This document shows positions 30,091-41,900 of a DNA stretch of 64,000 bases, piece after piece. The notes beneath the pieces were generated by a model. The model did no database searches. It was given only the letters and a program-made list of their open reading frames with translations, and was not told where the DNA came from. Within the stretch, counting starts at the first letter, position 1. The number at the start of each line of letters is the position of its first letter. Location of the stretch: the NCBI GenBank assembly GCA_963834015.1, contig CAWIAG010000003.1:1-64000 (forward strand). The letters are read 5' to 3'. This DNA comes from FEN-1297 sp963834015 (GTDB lineage: Bacteria; Bacteroidota; Ignavibacteria; Ignavibacteriales; Ignavibacteriaceae). The translations under genes were made by a program, and so were the position numbers.

Positions 30091-31875
30091 ATGAAAAAAT
30101 TATTATTCAATTTATTGATACTTTCTTTACTGGCTCCCGTAAGCTTGATTTCACAAAGATTATCAGACAGTAAACTTCCATCGCCCTTAAAAGAAAATAA
30201 AAATATCAAAAAATCTTTTCTTGATCCAAGAATAAGGGAGTATATATACCCCTCAAGAATTATTTGGCAAACGGCAGATAATGATTCTGCTAAGATTACT
30301 AACCCGGAAAGTTTAATCAATAAATTTGAGAAACAAGTTACTTTAGAAGAGAAAAATTTATGCGTTATGAGCAATAATGGAGGTAATTCAGGCATTCTTT
30401 TGGACTTTGGGACTGAGTTACAAGGCGGTGCCCAGATAATGCTCGGGCAAATGAAAGAAAATAATGCTGCAAAATTTAGAATTCGTTTTGGCGAATCTGC
30501 CGAAGAGGCTATGAGCGATATCGGCGGTATTAAAAATGCTACTAATGATCATTCCGTCCGGGATTTTATTATTTCCGCTCCGTGGCTGGGGACTGTAGAA
30601 GTTGGTAACACAGGGTTTAGATTTGTAAGAATTGATTTATTAGATCAAAACAGGAGTGTACCCCTTTTAGGTGTACGTGCGGTTTTTCTTCACAGAGACC
30701 TGGAGTATAAGGGTTCATTTACGTGCAGTGATACATTGTTAAATAAAATCTGGAATACCGGAGCATATACTGTTCAACTTTGTATGCAGGATTATTTATG
30801 GGATGGGATTAAGAGGGACAGGTTGGTCTGGATTGGCGATATGCATCCTGAAACTATGACACTTCTTTCTGTATTCGGAGCAAATGATATAGTTAAGAAT
30901 AGTTTAGATCTGGTTAAATCAAATACACCGCTTCCCAATTGGATGAACGGGATAAGTTCTTATTCAATGTGGTGGCTGATTATACAGTACAATTGGTATA
31001 TGTATACCGGGGATAAAAAATATCTTGAGAGCAATAAAGAATATATTCTAAATCTTCTTGAACAGTTTACAAAATATATCGGTAAAGATAATAGTGAAAA
31101 ATTAGACGGCATGAGATTTTTAGACTGGCCCACCTTTGCCGATAGTATTGCAGTACATGCAGGATTACAAGCTTTACTATTTAAAACTTTTAAGTCAGGT
31201 TCGGATTTATGTAAGATTTTTAATAATCAGGAAATGGGAAAAAAATGCCTGGACGCAGCGAACCGGCTGAAGAGTAATATTCCTGATCCGGGCAGCAGTA
31301 AACAGGCAGCCGCAATAATGGCAATTTCAGGTTTGGGAGATCCCGTAGAATTAAATTCAAAAGTAATGGCAGTAGACGGGGCTCAAAGATTATCAACATT
31401 TTATGGCTATTATGTTTTACAGGCTAAAGCTCTTGCAGGAGATATTCAGGGCTGCCTGGATGTTATAAGGGAGTATTGGGGTGGAATGTTAAAAATGGGT
31501 GCAACAACATTTTGGGAAGATTTTGATCTCAATTGGATGAATAATGCTTCCCGGATAGATGAACTAACGGAACCCGGGAAAAAAGATATACACGGAGATT
31601 ACGGGAAATATTGTTATATAGGGTTCAGGCATAGCTTATGTCATGGATGGGCTTCCGGGCCGACTGCATGGATGTCTCAGCATATTTTAGGTATTGAACC
31701 TGTTGAACCGGGTTTTAAAGTAGTCAGAATAAAACCGAATCTTGGTGATTTAAAATGGGCTAAGGGCACTTTTCCTACTCCATACGGTATTATAACTGTA
31801 AGCCATGAAAAGTCGGCAAACGGGAAAATTAAAACTAAATATACCGTTCCAAAGGGTGTAAGTGTTGTTGAATAA
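30091..31875 (+). CDS. GH78-type alpha-L-rhamnosidase-like, third copy
   Basis: With the ATG at 30091 the product has 594 residues and begins with a clear signal peptide (MKKLLFNLLILSLLAPVSLIS). The longer frame from 30040 would hide the signal. The protein is short for GH78. A sandwich domain (about 90-220; GILLDFGTELQGGAQI) precedes a six-hairpin domain with WDGIKRDRLVWIGD (about 250) in the place of the DCPQR-x-x-GWLGD motif, GATTFWEDFD (about 475) with the presumed base Glu, and HGWASGPTAWMSQHILGIEP. It probably releases rhamnose or a related sugar from a specific linkage. The changed acid motif leaves specificity open. Confidence 0.75.
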   Translation: MKKLLFNLLILSLLAPVSLISQRLSDSKLPSPLKENKNIKKSFLDPRIREYIYPSRIIWQTADNDSAKITNPESLINKFEKQVTLEEKNLCVMSNNGGNSGILLDFGTELQGGAQIMLGQMKENNAAKFRIRFGESAEEAMSDIGGIKNATNDHSVRDFIISAPWLGTVEVGNTGFRFVRIDLLDQNRSVPLLGVRAVFLHRDLEYKGSFTCSDTLLNKIWNTGAYTVQLCMQDYLWDGIKRDRLVWIGDMHPETMTLLSVFGANDIVKNSLDLVKSNTPLPNWMNGISSYSMWWLIIQYNWYMYTGDKKYLESNKEYILNLLEQFTKYIGKDNSEKLDGMRFLDWPTFADSIAVHAGLQALLFKTFKSGSDLCKIFNNQEMGKKCLDAANRLKSNIPDPGSSKQAAAIMAISGLGDPVELNSKVMAVDGAQRLSTFYGYYVLQAKALAGDIQGCLDVIREYWGGMLKMGATTFWEDFDLNWMNNASRIDELTEPGKKDIHGDYGKYCYIGFRHSLCHGWASGPTAWMSQHILGIEPVEPGFKVVRIKPNLGDLKWAKGTFPTPYGIITVSHEKSANGKIKTKYTVPKGVSVVE

Positions 31876-31932
31876 ACACTTTATCTAAATAATAATCATT
31901 ACGGAAATTTCTTTAAACCCGTCTTAATAAGA

Positions 31933-33549
31933 ATGATAAAAATAAAAATTTTGTTAATACTTACTTTTATTATTGCAAATGCATTCATAATAAATTCATA
32001 TTGTCAATCTGATGATAAAGGCATAACTGCAGATTCTTATCAAAACCCTATAAACCGGGGAATGAATCCCGACCCGTCAATATGCAGGGCCGGAGATGAT
32101 TATTATTTAGTAAGCAGTTCAATGTTTTTTTACCCGGGAGTTCCTGTCTACCATAGTAAAGATTTAATAAATTGGAACTTAATAGGGTACTGCCTTACAA
32201 CTAAAGAACATTTCTGCCTGGATAAAAATAACAGTTCACCGATGATGTATGCGGCTACATTAAGATATCATGACGGAACTTTTTATATGATCACAACCGA
32301 GGTAAACGGCGGGGGTAATTTCTTTGTTACGGCAAAAAATCCTGCCGGGCCGTGGTCGGCACCTGTGTTTATAGATAGACCTATGTTTGATCCGAGCTTA
32401 TTTTTCGATGATGACGGAAAAGTTTATTATACAAGGCGGGGATCATTTGATAATAAAGATATTGTGCAGGCAGAAATTGATATAAGTACAGGTAAACTGC
32501 TTACAGAATTACGTTCCGTGGGTAAAGGCCTGGTGTCCGATGATATTGAAGGGCCTCACCTTTACAAAGTGGATGGATTGTATTATCTTATGGCGGCGGA
32601 AGGGGGCTCGCGTGCGCTTCATATGGAAACAATCGGAAGGAGTAAAAGCCCCTGGGGACCTTTCGAATCGTGCCCCAATAATCCAATTTTATCCCAGCGT
32701 AATGCCTGGTGGCATCCGGTTAAATGTGCGGGTCATGCAGATTTGGTTCAGTCAGAGGATGGCAGATGGTGGGCTGTTTATTTAGCTACAAGACATATGG
32801 GTTACAATTATTTCAGCAATTTAGGGCGCGAAACTTTTCTGGTTCCTCTTACCTGGCAGGACGGATGGCCTGTTGTGAACCCTCAAAATGTTTATGAATT
32901 GACAGTAAATACAAAAACACTCCCATTACATCCATGGGAAACTGAACCGTTTATGGATAATTTTAATTCCAAAACATTAGGCATTGATTATAATTTTTTA
33001 GCATATCCGAATAGAAAAATATATTCTTTAACCGAACATCCGGGATATTTGCGCCTCTGGGGAACTGAAAATGGATTAGTAGAAACAAAACAAGTTGCAT
33101 TTGTTGGAAAAAGGCAAAAAGATATAAATTCTGTTTGTGATGCATCCGTTGAATTTAAGCCTGATAATTCAAATGATGAAGCAGGATTAACTGTTTTTCA
33201 GGAAAGTAATTTCCATTATGATATCTTTATCTCGATCCGTCATGGAAAAAAAACCGTGGTACTCAGGAAAACAGTTGGAGATATTAAACAGGAAACTGCA
33301 AGTTCTTCAATTAAAACAGATAAACTTTATCTTAAAATTGAATCGGATAAAGATTTATATCATTTCTATTATTCCGGTGATAATATTAACTGGAAGTTAC
33401 TGGGTACCGGCAACTGCAGATTAATTTCTACTGAAGTAGCAGATGTATGGTCAGGCATTTTCTATGGTATGTTTGCCGCCGGTAACGGAAAAAATTGTAA
33501 AAACCCCGCGGACTTCGACTGGTTCGAATACAAAGGCCTCGACAAATAA
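31933..33549 (+). CDS. GH43 family beta-xylosidase / alpha-L-arabinofuranosidase
   Basis: This 538-residue protein has a signal peptide (to about NSYCQ). The five-bladed GH43 propeller (about 35-330) shows the three family acids: Asp47 in MNPDPSI, Asp in MFDPSLFF (about 153), and Glu206 in DIEGPHLY. A C-terminal concanavalin-like sandwich (about 345-538; FNSKTLGIDYNFLAYP, AGLTVFQESNFHYDI) matches the beta-xylosidase C2 type. It is likely to remove arabinofuranose or xylose residues. It lies 57 bp after the rhamnosidase and is probably co-transcribed. Confidence 0.88.
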   Translation: MIKIKILLILTFIIANAFIINSYCQSDDKGITADSYQNPINRGMNPDPSICRAGDDYYLVSSSMFFYPGVPVYHSKDLINWNLIGYCLTTKEHFCLDKNNSSPMMYAATLRYHDGTFYMITTEVNGGGNFFVTAKNPAGPWSAPVFIDRPMFDPSLFFDDDGKVYYTRRGSFDNKDIVQAEIDISTGKLLTELRSVGKGLVSDDIEGPHLYKVDGLYYLMAAEGGSRALHMETIGRSKSPWGPFESCPNNPILSQRNAWWHPVKCAGHADLVQSEDGRWWAVYLATRHMGYNYFSNLGRETFLVPLTWQDGWPVVNPQNVYELTVNTKTLPLHPWETEPFMDNFNSKTLGIDYNFLAYPNRKIYSLTEHPGYLRLWGTENGLVETKQVAFVGKRQKDINSVCDASVEFKPDNSNDEAGLTVFQESNFHYDIFISIRHGKKTVVLRKTVGDIKQETASSSIKTDKLYLKIESDKDLYHFYYSGDNINWKLLGTGNCRLISTEVADVWSGIFYGMFAAGNGKNCKNPADFDWFEYKGLDK

Positions 33550-33641
33550 ATTTTCTTCAATAATAATGAAGGAAATAAATTATTATAGAATTATTAAAAA
33601 TTGTAAATGTAATAACCCGTTTCCTAAATTAGGTTTGAAGA

Positions 33642-36083
33642 ATGAAAATTTTTAATTATTGCTTTCCATTCTGTTTTTTCCTCTTTATTTTATCCTCTTC
33701 TGTACACCCAGGAAATATTTCCAAACTGAAGCAGCAGATAGTTAATTTTAAAATGGCGTCACCCGTCTGGGCTGAAGGCAGGGAAAAAGAAATGAACCTC
33801 TTAATGGGCTTTAGAGGTGTTTTTCCGGCTTCAAAAGGAAACTCTTCCGTTCTTAGAATAACCGCTTCATCTTTATACCGATTTTTTGTTAATGGGCATT
33901 TTGCCGGTTGCGGGTCCGCAAGGTCTGCCCCCGGCTTTTATAGAATTGATGAATGGGACATTTCAAAATATCTTGTAACCGGGAAAAATATTATTTCTAT
34001 TGAAGTAATAGGCTATAATGTAAAAAGTTTTTACATAGCTAAGCATTTTTCTTTCTTACAGTCAGAATTAGTATGCAATGGAAAAATACTTTTGGCAACT
34101 GGGAATTCAACCGGAAACTTTGAGGGATTCGAAATTAAAGGACATGTTGAAAAAGTTGAAAGATTTTCATTTCAACGGACATTTACCGAGTATTATAAAT
34201 TAAACAGTGAATATGAAAAATGGCGTAAAGATGCTGATTGTAAAATCGTGCCGGAAAGACTTGCAAATTTAACAGCGCTGAAATATTTACCCCGGAGAGT
34301 AAGGTACCCGGATTTTAGCATAGTTAAACCAGAGAAGTTGCTTTCCGGGGGAGATGTTAGCCAAACAAAATTGGATACATTTTATGTAAATCCTATTTTG
34401 AAGGAATTTATTCCGTTCATTGAAGGATATAAAGACCAGGAAATAGAATTTAAGTCGTCATTTAGATTTCAGGAAATTAAAAATAAATCAAATATTAAAA
34501 TCGATTCAAATTATAGTACGGTTAAAACAATCCACCTGGCGCAGAATCAGTATAAAATATTGGAATTTGACGTTGACAGGACCGGCTTTTTAGGGTCATC
34601 TCTGACCTGCGATGATTCCTGCAATCTTTTTTTTATATTTGATGAAGTATTAACAGGGAACGACGTCGACTATAAAAATCTGATTACAGTGCCGATAGTA
34701 TCATATAACCTGGCGCCGGGTAAATATAATTTAGAGTCTCTTGAACCTTACACAATGAAGTATCTTAAGGTGGTTGTACTAAAAGGGAATTGCAATATAA
34801 ATGATATTTACCTACGGGAATATGCAAATCCAGATATTAAACGTTCATCTTTTAATTGCAGTGACGATACGTTAAATAAAATATTTAAAGCTTCTATTCA
34901 AACTTTCAGGCAAAATTCGGCAGATATTTTTACAGACTGCCCTTCAAGGGAAAGGGGAGGATGGCTTTGCGATAGTTACTTTACCAGCCGCGCAGCTTTT
35001 TACATCTCCGGTAATACATTGGTTGAAAAAAATTTTTTAGAAAATTTTGCACTTCCAGATTCATTCCCTGATCTGCCCAAAGGTATGATTCCGCAATGCT
35101 ATCCTTCCGATATTATCGGCGGGGGTTTTATACCAAATTGGCCAATGTGGTTTGTGCTTGAACTTAATGGGTACTTTGAAAGAAGTAAGGACAAAGGACT
35201 CATCAAATTACTGAATAATAGAGTTTTTGGTTTAGCTGATTATTTTAAAAAATTTGAAAATAAAGATGGTTTGCTTGAAAATCTTGATGGGGAAGTTTTT
35301 GTTGATGCATCAAAATCCAATGATTTTACAAAAGGTATTAGTTATCCTACCAATATGATTTATGCCGGGATGCTTGAGGCAATCGGGAATTTATATGTAA
35401 AGCCGATGTTTATTGATAAAGCAAAAGCAATAAGGGCGGCTATCCGGAAACAATCATTTAACGGTGAATATTTTGTTGATAATGCTGTGCGAGATAATAC
35501 GGGAAAATTGAATCTTACCGAAAACATATCCGAAGCATGTCAGTACTATGCATTTTATTTTAATATTGCCGATTCGACAGCTTACCCCGGATTATGGAAA
35601 ACAATGATGAATAAATTCGGGCCGGATGCAAATAATCAGGCATTAAATTCAAAAGTAGCCAAAGCAGATTTATTAGCCGGTCTTATGCTAAGGTTGGAAT
35701 TACTTTCCCGGTATGAACGCAAACAAGAACTAACGAATGAAATAAAAAATTATTTTTATAGTATGGCCGAACTAACCGGAACGTTTTGGGAGCATTATTA
35801 TGATAAAGGGAGTTATAACCATGGCTATACTTCATATACTGCATGTTTAATTCTAAAAGATGTTCTCGGTGTAAAGTACGTTGACCTGAATAAGAAAGAA
35901 ATTGGAATTGAATTTTCAGGATTAAATATAAAAAAATGCAACGGTACAATTCCCGCGGGCGATGAGATTATATCATTTAACTGGAAAAGAGACGATAATA
36001 TTATCCATTATTCATTGAATATTCCAAATGGTTATAAAGTAAAGATTTATAACAATAGCGGTCTGAAACTGGTTCGGATTTAA
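33642..36083 (+). CDS. GH78-type alpha-L-rhamnosidase, fourth copy
   Basis: This 813-residue protein has a signal peptide. N-terminal jelly-roll domains (LMGFRGVFPASKGNS, YRFFVNGHFAGCGSARSAPGFYRIDEWD) precede a catalytic six-hairpin domain with TDCPSRERGGWLCD (about 435), which keeps the acid Glu/Asp pattern. TGTFWEHYYDKGSYNHGYTSY (about 710) carries the presumed base Glu. The C-terminal beta domain is short. The replaced final Gly-Asp context (GWLCD) and the FWEHY motif set it apart from the other copies, suggesting division of labour. It lies 92 bp after the GH43 gene. Confidence 0.82.
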   Translation: MKIFNYCFPFCFFLFILSSSVHPGNISKLKQQIVNFKMASPVWAEGREKEMNLLMGFRGVFPASKGNSSVLRITASSLYRFFVNGHFAGCGSARSAPGFYRIDEWDISKYLVTGKNIISIEVIGYNVKSFYIAKHFSFLQSELVCNGKILLATGNSTGNFEGFEIKGHVEKVERFSFQRTFTEYYKLNSEYEKWRKDADCKIVPERLANLTALKYLPRRVRYPDFSIVKPEKLLSGGDVSQTKLDTFYVNPILKEFIPFIEGYKDQEIEFKSSFRFQEIKNKSNIKIDSNYSTVKTIHLAQNQYKILEFDVDRTGFLGSSLTCDDSCNLFFIFDEVLTGNDVDYKNLITVPIVSYNLAPGKYNLESLEPYTMKYLKVVVLKGNCNINDIYLREYANPDIKRSSFNCSDDTLNKIFKASIQTFRQNSADIFTDCPSRERGGWLCDSYFTSRAAFYISGNTLVEKNFLENFALPDSFPDLPKGMIPQCYPSDIIGGGFIPNWPMWFVLELNGYFERSKDKGLIKLLNNRVFGLADYFKKFENKDGLLENLDGEVFVDASKSNDFTKGISYPTNMIYAGMLEAIGNLYVKPMFIDKAKAIRAAIRKQSFNGEYFVDNAVRDNTGKLNLTENISEACQYYAFYFNIADSTAYPGLWKTMMNKFGPDANNQALNSKVAKADLLAGLMLRLELLSRYERKQELTNEIKNYFYSMAELTGTFWEHYYDKGSYNHGYTSYTACLILKDVLGVKYVDLNKKEIGIEFSGLNIKKCNGTIPAGDEIISFNWKRDDNIIHYSLNIPNGYKVKIYNNSGLKLVRI

Positions 36084-36150
36084 AGATCCTTGTGCTCTTT
36101 TTGAAATAGGTTAATTAAATAAATATAAATTGAGGTTGAAAAAGATTTAA

Positions 36151-38691
36151 ATGAATTCAAAAATATTCTTTTTATGCTGCTGCATATTATTAATTGTACG
36201 TTCGAATGTTTCTGCACAGGAAAAACAAGCGTTTTGGGATACAACTAAGTCTGATGAAAAAAGAGCAGACATAGCTTTAAAGCAGCTTACATTAGATGAA
36301 AAAATAAAAATGTTAACAGGCGGCGGTCCAAGTGAATTTGAAGGCGTGCAAAGATTGGGTATTCCAAATATGGTTTGTTCCGACGGCCCCAGAGGCCCGC
36401 ACGGGCCTGTTGGTTATCCTTCCGGTATAAGCATGGCATCTACTTTTAATCCGGATTTAATTGGGGAAGAAGCTGTAGCGATGGGTAAAGAGTGCCGTTC
36501 GAGGGGAATTGGAATGTTATTGGGACCTGCAATAAATATAAACAGGGACCCGTTAGGTGCCCGTTTTTTTGAATATCTTACAGAAGACCCTTATCTAAAT
36601 TCAAAAATAACCGTGGACTTTGTTAAAGGTATTCAAAGCCAGCATGTCTCAGCGTGCATAAAACACTTTGCATGTAATAATCGTGATGAGAATCGTAATT
36701 TATATATGTCTATAGTTGATGAACGTACGTTACATGAGATATATTTCCCGGCTTTCAAAGCGGGAGTAAAAGAAGGGCATGCATTTGGATTAATGACTGC
36801 AGCAAACGGGTTAAATAACGATTTGTGCAGCGACAGCCAACATCTGCTTAATGATATTTTAAAAAAGACATGGAAATTTGAGGGCTTTGTTCTGACAGAC
36901 TGGTGCCAATCACGTTCAACGGATAAAGCCGCTTTGGCGGGTTTGGATGTCTCTATGCCTTATTCCGGAAATTCGCTTTTTGGTAAGCCATTGCTGGAAG
37001 AAGTTAAATCCGGGAAAATACCGGAAGATATTATTAATGATAAAGTTAGTAGAATATTAAAAGTAATGGCATGGGCAGGAAATCTTAACGAGGGTGGAAT
37101 AAAATCTGATGGGAAAATTGATTTGGAGGCGAATAAGAAAATTGCATTGAAGTCTGCCGAAGAAGGTGTGGTATTATTAAAGAATGACAGGAATATTTTA
37201 CCATTAGATAAGAAAAAATCGAAAAAAATAATTGTACTCGGTCCAAATGCAAATCAAAAATTTTGTGTTATTGGCCTGGGCGGAAGTTCATGGGTGGATT
37301 CGCCGGATGAGGTTACAATTTTAAACGGCATTAAAAGTTATGCAGACGAAACAACTGAAGTGAAATATTTCCCGATGGATGAGTTAAATGGATTTCAACT
37401 TATTAATCCGAAGTATTTAAAGATAAATAATGATAAAAACGGTTTTAATGCTAAATATTTTAACGGCGGTTTAGACACAAAACCTTTGATTGAACGTACA
37501 GAGAAAAATGTTGATTTTGACTGGGAAATGAGATCGCCGGATATAAATAAAATTAGTACAGACAACTTCAGCGCTCAATTCAGTACAGAAATAATACCGC
37601 CGGTAACAGGCACATATATGTTGCGTATTAAAGCTGACAATAGCGCATGGCTTTTCGTCGACCGTGAAGGAGGAGCACCTATAGCAGTATGCGATAAGAG
37701 TAAAGGAATTGATGAAGCAACGGCAACCGTTCAGATGGAAAAAGGTAAGCCGTTTTTTATCAGGATAGATTATCATAAAAATACCGGAGATGCTAATTGC
37801 CGTTTAGACTGGCAAATGCCTGTAAATGAATCAGTAGTTAAAGATACTTATAGAAAACTTGATAATGAAATTATTGATGCTACTGCAGTTGTTTTTGTAG
37901 GAGGTATAGATCATAGCCTTGATTCAGAAGGCAGAGACAGATTAAATATCAACTTTCCACGTTCACAGGAAAAAATAATAGATCACATTAGCACAAAAAA
38001 TAAGAATACTATAGTAGTTTTAGTAAATGGTTCGCCGCTTGAAGTAGGCGGATGGATAAAGCATGTTCCGGCTGTTCTTGAATCCTGGTATAATGGCAGC
38101 GAGGCAGGTACTGCAATAGCTAAAATTCTCTTTGGCGATATCAATCCCTCAGCAAGACTACCCTTTACCTGGCCTCAAAAGCTGGAAGACAGTCCCTCTC
38201 ATTCAATAGGCACTGAGAACAGGGACTTTGTATATTATAAAGAAGGCGTATTTACGGGTTACCGCTATTATTTATCAAAAAAAATAAAACCTGAATTTTC
38301 TTTCGGCTATGGATTAAGTTACACCAGTTTTCAATATACTGATTTACAGGTCTCAAAAAGCGATAACGGCTCCGTAATTGCCAGTGTAGATGTGAAAAAT
38401 ACCGGGAATCAGTTTGGAGCGGATGTTGTTCAACTCTATATCCATGAAAAAACTCCGGCTATTGAAAGGCCAATCCGTGAGTTGAAGGGGTTTCAAAAAG
38501 TATATTTAAATCCCGGTAAGTCCAAGAGGATAACATTTAAACTTGATCCGGTAGATTTTGCATTTTATGATGTAAAAGCAAAAGCATGGAATGTGGAAAA
38601 TGGCGATTATGAAATTCAAATCGGGAAATCCTGTGCTGATATTAAGTTGTCTAATACAATTAAAATGAACAGTCAATTAATTGAAGATTAA
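36151..38691 (+). CDS. GH3 beta-glycosidase with PA14 insertion
   Basis: This 846-residue protein has a signal peptide (to about NVSAQ). The GH3 barrel (about 40-300; GPRGPHGPVGYPSG, ACIKHFACNNRDENR) has nucleophile Asp250 in FVLTDWCQS. The second domain (GVVLLKNDRNILPL) is interrupted by a PA14 domain (about 435-560; FNAKYFNGGLDTKPL, TGTYMLRIKADNSAWLFVD), as in BglB-like and Bacteroidetes GH3 enzymes. The domain then resumes (VFVGGIDHSLDSEGRDR) and ends with a fibronectin-like domain. It would cleave terminal beta-glucose, beta-xylose or alpha-arabinose. The PA14 lid usually narrows the substrate range. Specificity is open. Confidence 0.9.
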   Translation: MNSKIFFLCCCILLIVRSNVSAQEKQAFWDTTKSDEKRADIALKQLTLDEKIKMLTGGGPSEFEGVQRLGIPNMVCSDGPRGPHGPVGYPSGISMASTFNPDLIGEEAVAMGKECRSRGIGMLLGPAININRDPLGARFFEYLTEDPYLNSKITVDFVKGIQSQHVSACIKHFACNNRDENRNLYMSIVDERTLHEIYFPAFKAGVKEGHAFGLMTAANGLNNDLCSDSQHLLNDILKKTWKFEGFVLTDWCQSRSTDKAALAGLDVSMPYSGNSLFGKPLLEEVKSGKIPEDIINDKVSRILKVMAWAGNLNEGGIKSDGKIDLEANKKIALKSAEEGVVLLKNDRNILPLDKKKSKKIIVLGPNANQKFCVIGLGGSSWVDSPDEVTILNGIKSYADETTEVKYFPMDELNGFQLINPKYLKINNDKNGFNAKYFNGGLDTKPLIERTEKNVDFDWEMRSPDINKISTDNFSAQFSTEIIPPVTGTYMLRIKADNSAWLFVDREGGAPIAVCDKSKGIDEATATVQMEKGKPFFIRIDYHKNTGDANCRLDWQMPVNESVVKDTYRKLDNEIIDATAVVFVGGIDHSLDSEGRDRLNINFPRSQEKIIDHISTKNKNTIVVLVNGSPLEVGGWIKHVPAVLESWYNGSEAGTAIAKILFGDINPSARLPFTWPQKLEDSPSHSIGTENRDFVYYKEGVFTGYRYYLSKKIKPEFSFGYGLSYTSFQYTDLQVSKSDNGSVIASVDVKNTGNQFGADVVQLYIHEKTPAIERPIRELKGFQKVYLNPGKSKRITFKLDPVDFAFYDVKAKAWNVENGDYEIQIGKSCADIKLSNTIKMNSQLIED

Positions 38692-38798
38692 TTGACTAAT
38701 ACAGAATTATCCGGAGTTATTAACCGGAATTAACATGCTTGATAAATAAAGTATTAGTTAATTAGCTTTTTAATACTCTAAAAACACTCTCAACTCAC

Positions 38799-38853
38799 TT
38801 GAGATCCCATGACCTTGATGTTTTGTAGGTGCATCGGGTCATGGGCTTCTCAA
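38799..38853 (+). terminator. Terminator-like hairpin after GH3 gene
   Basis: CCCATGACC (38806-38814) pairs exactly with GGTCATGGG (38837-38845), with an inner GATG/CATC and outer TTGAGA/TCTCAA. A long T run is missing, so it may be a processing or Rho-assisted end. It separates the GH3 gene from the large fusion gene. Confidence 0.6.
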
Positions 38854-38930
38854 ATTAAAGTTATTTAATTCATTTTCATTAAACCAAAAATCCACAAAAG
38901 AATTAATCTTATCAACGCAGTTTCCTGCTT

Positions 38931-41900
38931 ATGAAAACTAAATATTTCACTCAATTAATTATTTTATTACTCTGCATAATTATGGAAAATATGATTGCAG
39001 CCGGCAAATCTACAAGCCTGTTTCCAGACGATAATAAAATTACTTTGTCAGCCAAAGATGCTCATGATATGTTACTCAATGTTAAAAGCGGAAATATGTA
39101 TGAAATAACCGTTTCCGGCATAAAACCTTATATATTGAGTGAACCTGTCAGGGAAAAAATTAATTCTAAAAATAGTATCCTTTCATTTGAATATTTTTGT
39201 CCCAGGGGGTTTAATACTCTGCAAATATTTTTCGGGCGGGAAAGTGATGAAAAGAGATTTGTAATTTTCCGTGATATGGTACCGAGCGAAGGATGGGTAC
39301 TATTTTCTCTTGACCTTGGAGAAAAAATAGGTGATTGGGGCAAAAAAGGAGATGTATTAAGATTTGATTTTGGTGCAAAACAAGGTGTAAAAATTCAAAT
39401 CCGTGATTTAAAATTACGCATACAGACCAAAGAAGAAATAGAAACTGCGGCGCTTAAGATAGAGAAAAAAAAGAATGAAGCTGTTCTTGAAAAAGATTTG
39501 AAAAATTACCTTTCGGCAGATTATACTTCTGAGATTAAATTAGTATCAGTAACATCAAATCAGGTTCTTATAAAAGGCGTCAATTCTAATAAAGAAAACA
39601 TTTTTCTGTGCGAGGTTCCTCCATATCAGGATGTAACAGAAGAGCAGAATTTTGCTTCTGTAATACCGGTAACGCAGGAATATTTTAAAATTACAACAGA
39701 CAGGTTCGTTGACAGAGGTGGCTTTAAATACGACCGGCTGCTTTCTAAATGGGTGTTAGCCCTAAGATCAAATGGAAAATACAAATTGCTTTCGCATGCA
39801 TTTTATGCCGATCAGATTGAAGCGAAATATAATCTTCCAGATGAGAAACCAAGAAGCCGGAAAGGGCTGGGAGGCTTTGATGCAGCCAGAGGCCATATTG
39901 AAGATCTGGAAAAACTCAACATTACAAGCGTTACTGTAAATGTTGGGTTTACAAAGTTTATGTATACAAAACCGGCTCCCGGCAGAATTGAACATGATTA
40001 TAATGGAAAGTCATTTTATTTTAATAAAAAAGAAGTTGAAGACTTAGACTCAACATTAAGAATTACCGCAAAAAAGAATATTATTGTTGCCGCCATTCTA
40101 TTAGTTAACAAAACTAAAGATTGTTCAGATCCTGAAATAGGCAAACTCTTACAGCACCCGGATTGTGATCCTTCAGGTATATACAGTATGCCCAATATGA
40201 CGAATCTTAAAAGTGTGGAATGTTATGCTGCCGCTCTTGATTTCCTGGCAAGCCGTTACAGCCGCCCTGATGAAAAATATGGAAGAATTAATCATTGGAT
40301 TATGCATAATGAGGTAGACGCGGGATGGGTTTGGACAAATGCCGGCGATAAAAAAGCGCTTGTATTCATGGATACTTACATTAAATCGATGAGGATGTGT
40401 TATAACATAGCGCGCAGTTATAACCCTTATTCGCAGGTATTTGTTTCAATAACTCATTACTGGGCATGGACGTCGGATTCTAAATTTTATCCATCTAAGG
40501 ATTTAATGAATATTTTATTGGATTATTCAAAAGTTGAAGGTGATTTTCAATGGGCAATGGCGCAGCATCCATACCCGGAAGATTTGTTTGAGCCCAAAAC
40601 ATGGAATGATCCCGAGGTAACATTTGATTTCAATACTCCGTTGATTACTTTTAAAAACCTGGAAGTTTTAAATGAATGGATTCAGAAACCCGAAGCACTA
40701 TATAAAGGTAAATACAAAAGAACATTATGGCTGTCGGAGAACGGGACTAATTCCAAGGACTATTCGGAACAGAATTTAAGAGAACAAGCTGCTGGTTTTG
40801 CTTACACATGGAAAAAGCTGGAAGTACTTAAGGGTATAGACGCATTTCAATGGCATAATTGGATTGATAGCAGGGGTGAAGGCGGCTTGAGAATTGGTCT
40901 AAGGCGTTTCCCGGATGACGAAAACGATCCGGGCGGAGCAAAACCTGTCTGGTATGTTTACCAGGCTGCCGATACAAAATACGAAGATTCCGTCTTCGAT
41001 CAGTATAAGAAGATTGTGGGAATAAATGATTGGGACGAAATAAAATATACCGGGCCAATTGACCAGCACGAAAAGGCCAAATCATTCCGGGATATTAAAA
41101 GCGACACCTGGGTCGCAACAGATGCACTCGGACGCAGTCTGCCTGATTATAACGAATGCGGTCCGGTAAAAGCAGACCGGTTCGTCGGGATATTTTATTT
41201 TTTAACTCATAATAACCATGGCGGCAGCGGTCCATTTAATGTTACTAAAATTTTAAAAGATAATCCTGAAAACCCTGAATGGGGAGAGGGCAGCCATTAT
41301 TGGGGAGAACCGGAGATTGGATATTATCTTAATACTGATGAGTGGGCTATAAGAAGACATGCTAATCAGTTAAGCGATGCCGGGATTGACGTCCTAATCT
41401 TTGATGTTACAAACGATGTTACATACCCTGAAGATTATTTAACCATATGCAAAGTTTTTCGAAAGATGAGAGCACAGGGAGAGAAGACGCCATCTATAGC
41501 ATTCCTTGGAAGTGAGATATCCGTAAATAAATTATGGGAAGATTTTTATAAGAAGGCTTTTTACCCTGATCTTTGGTTTATGTGGAAAGGAAAACCTCTT
41601 ATCCTTTTTGGACAGCATGAGATACCGGAAAGGAAGAAAATGAAAAATGTAAAATTCTCAGATGAAATCCGGAATTTTTTTAGTATCCGGTACAGCTGGG
41701 CATGGACTTCACTTCCATGGTATAATGAAGGTAAAGACGATTGGCCATGGGTTGATCATTACCCCCAAGCTATTGGATGGCATGATTCTGTAAGTGAAAA
41801 AGAAATGGTTCCTGTTGCGGTGGCTGAGCACCCGCTGTCCAATATTGGCAGAAGCTTTCATAATTTTTACGAGCCTGATGTTGATAAGTATGATGTAACA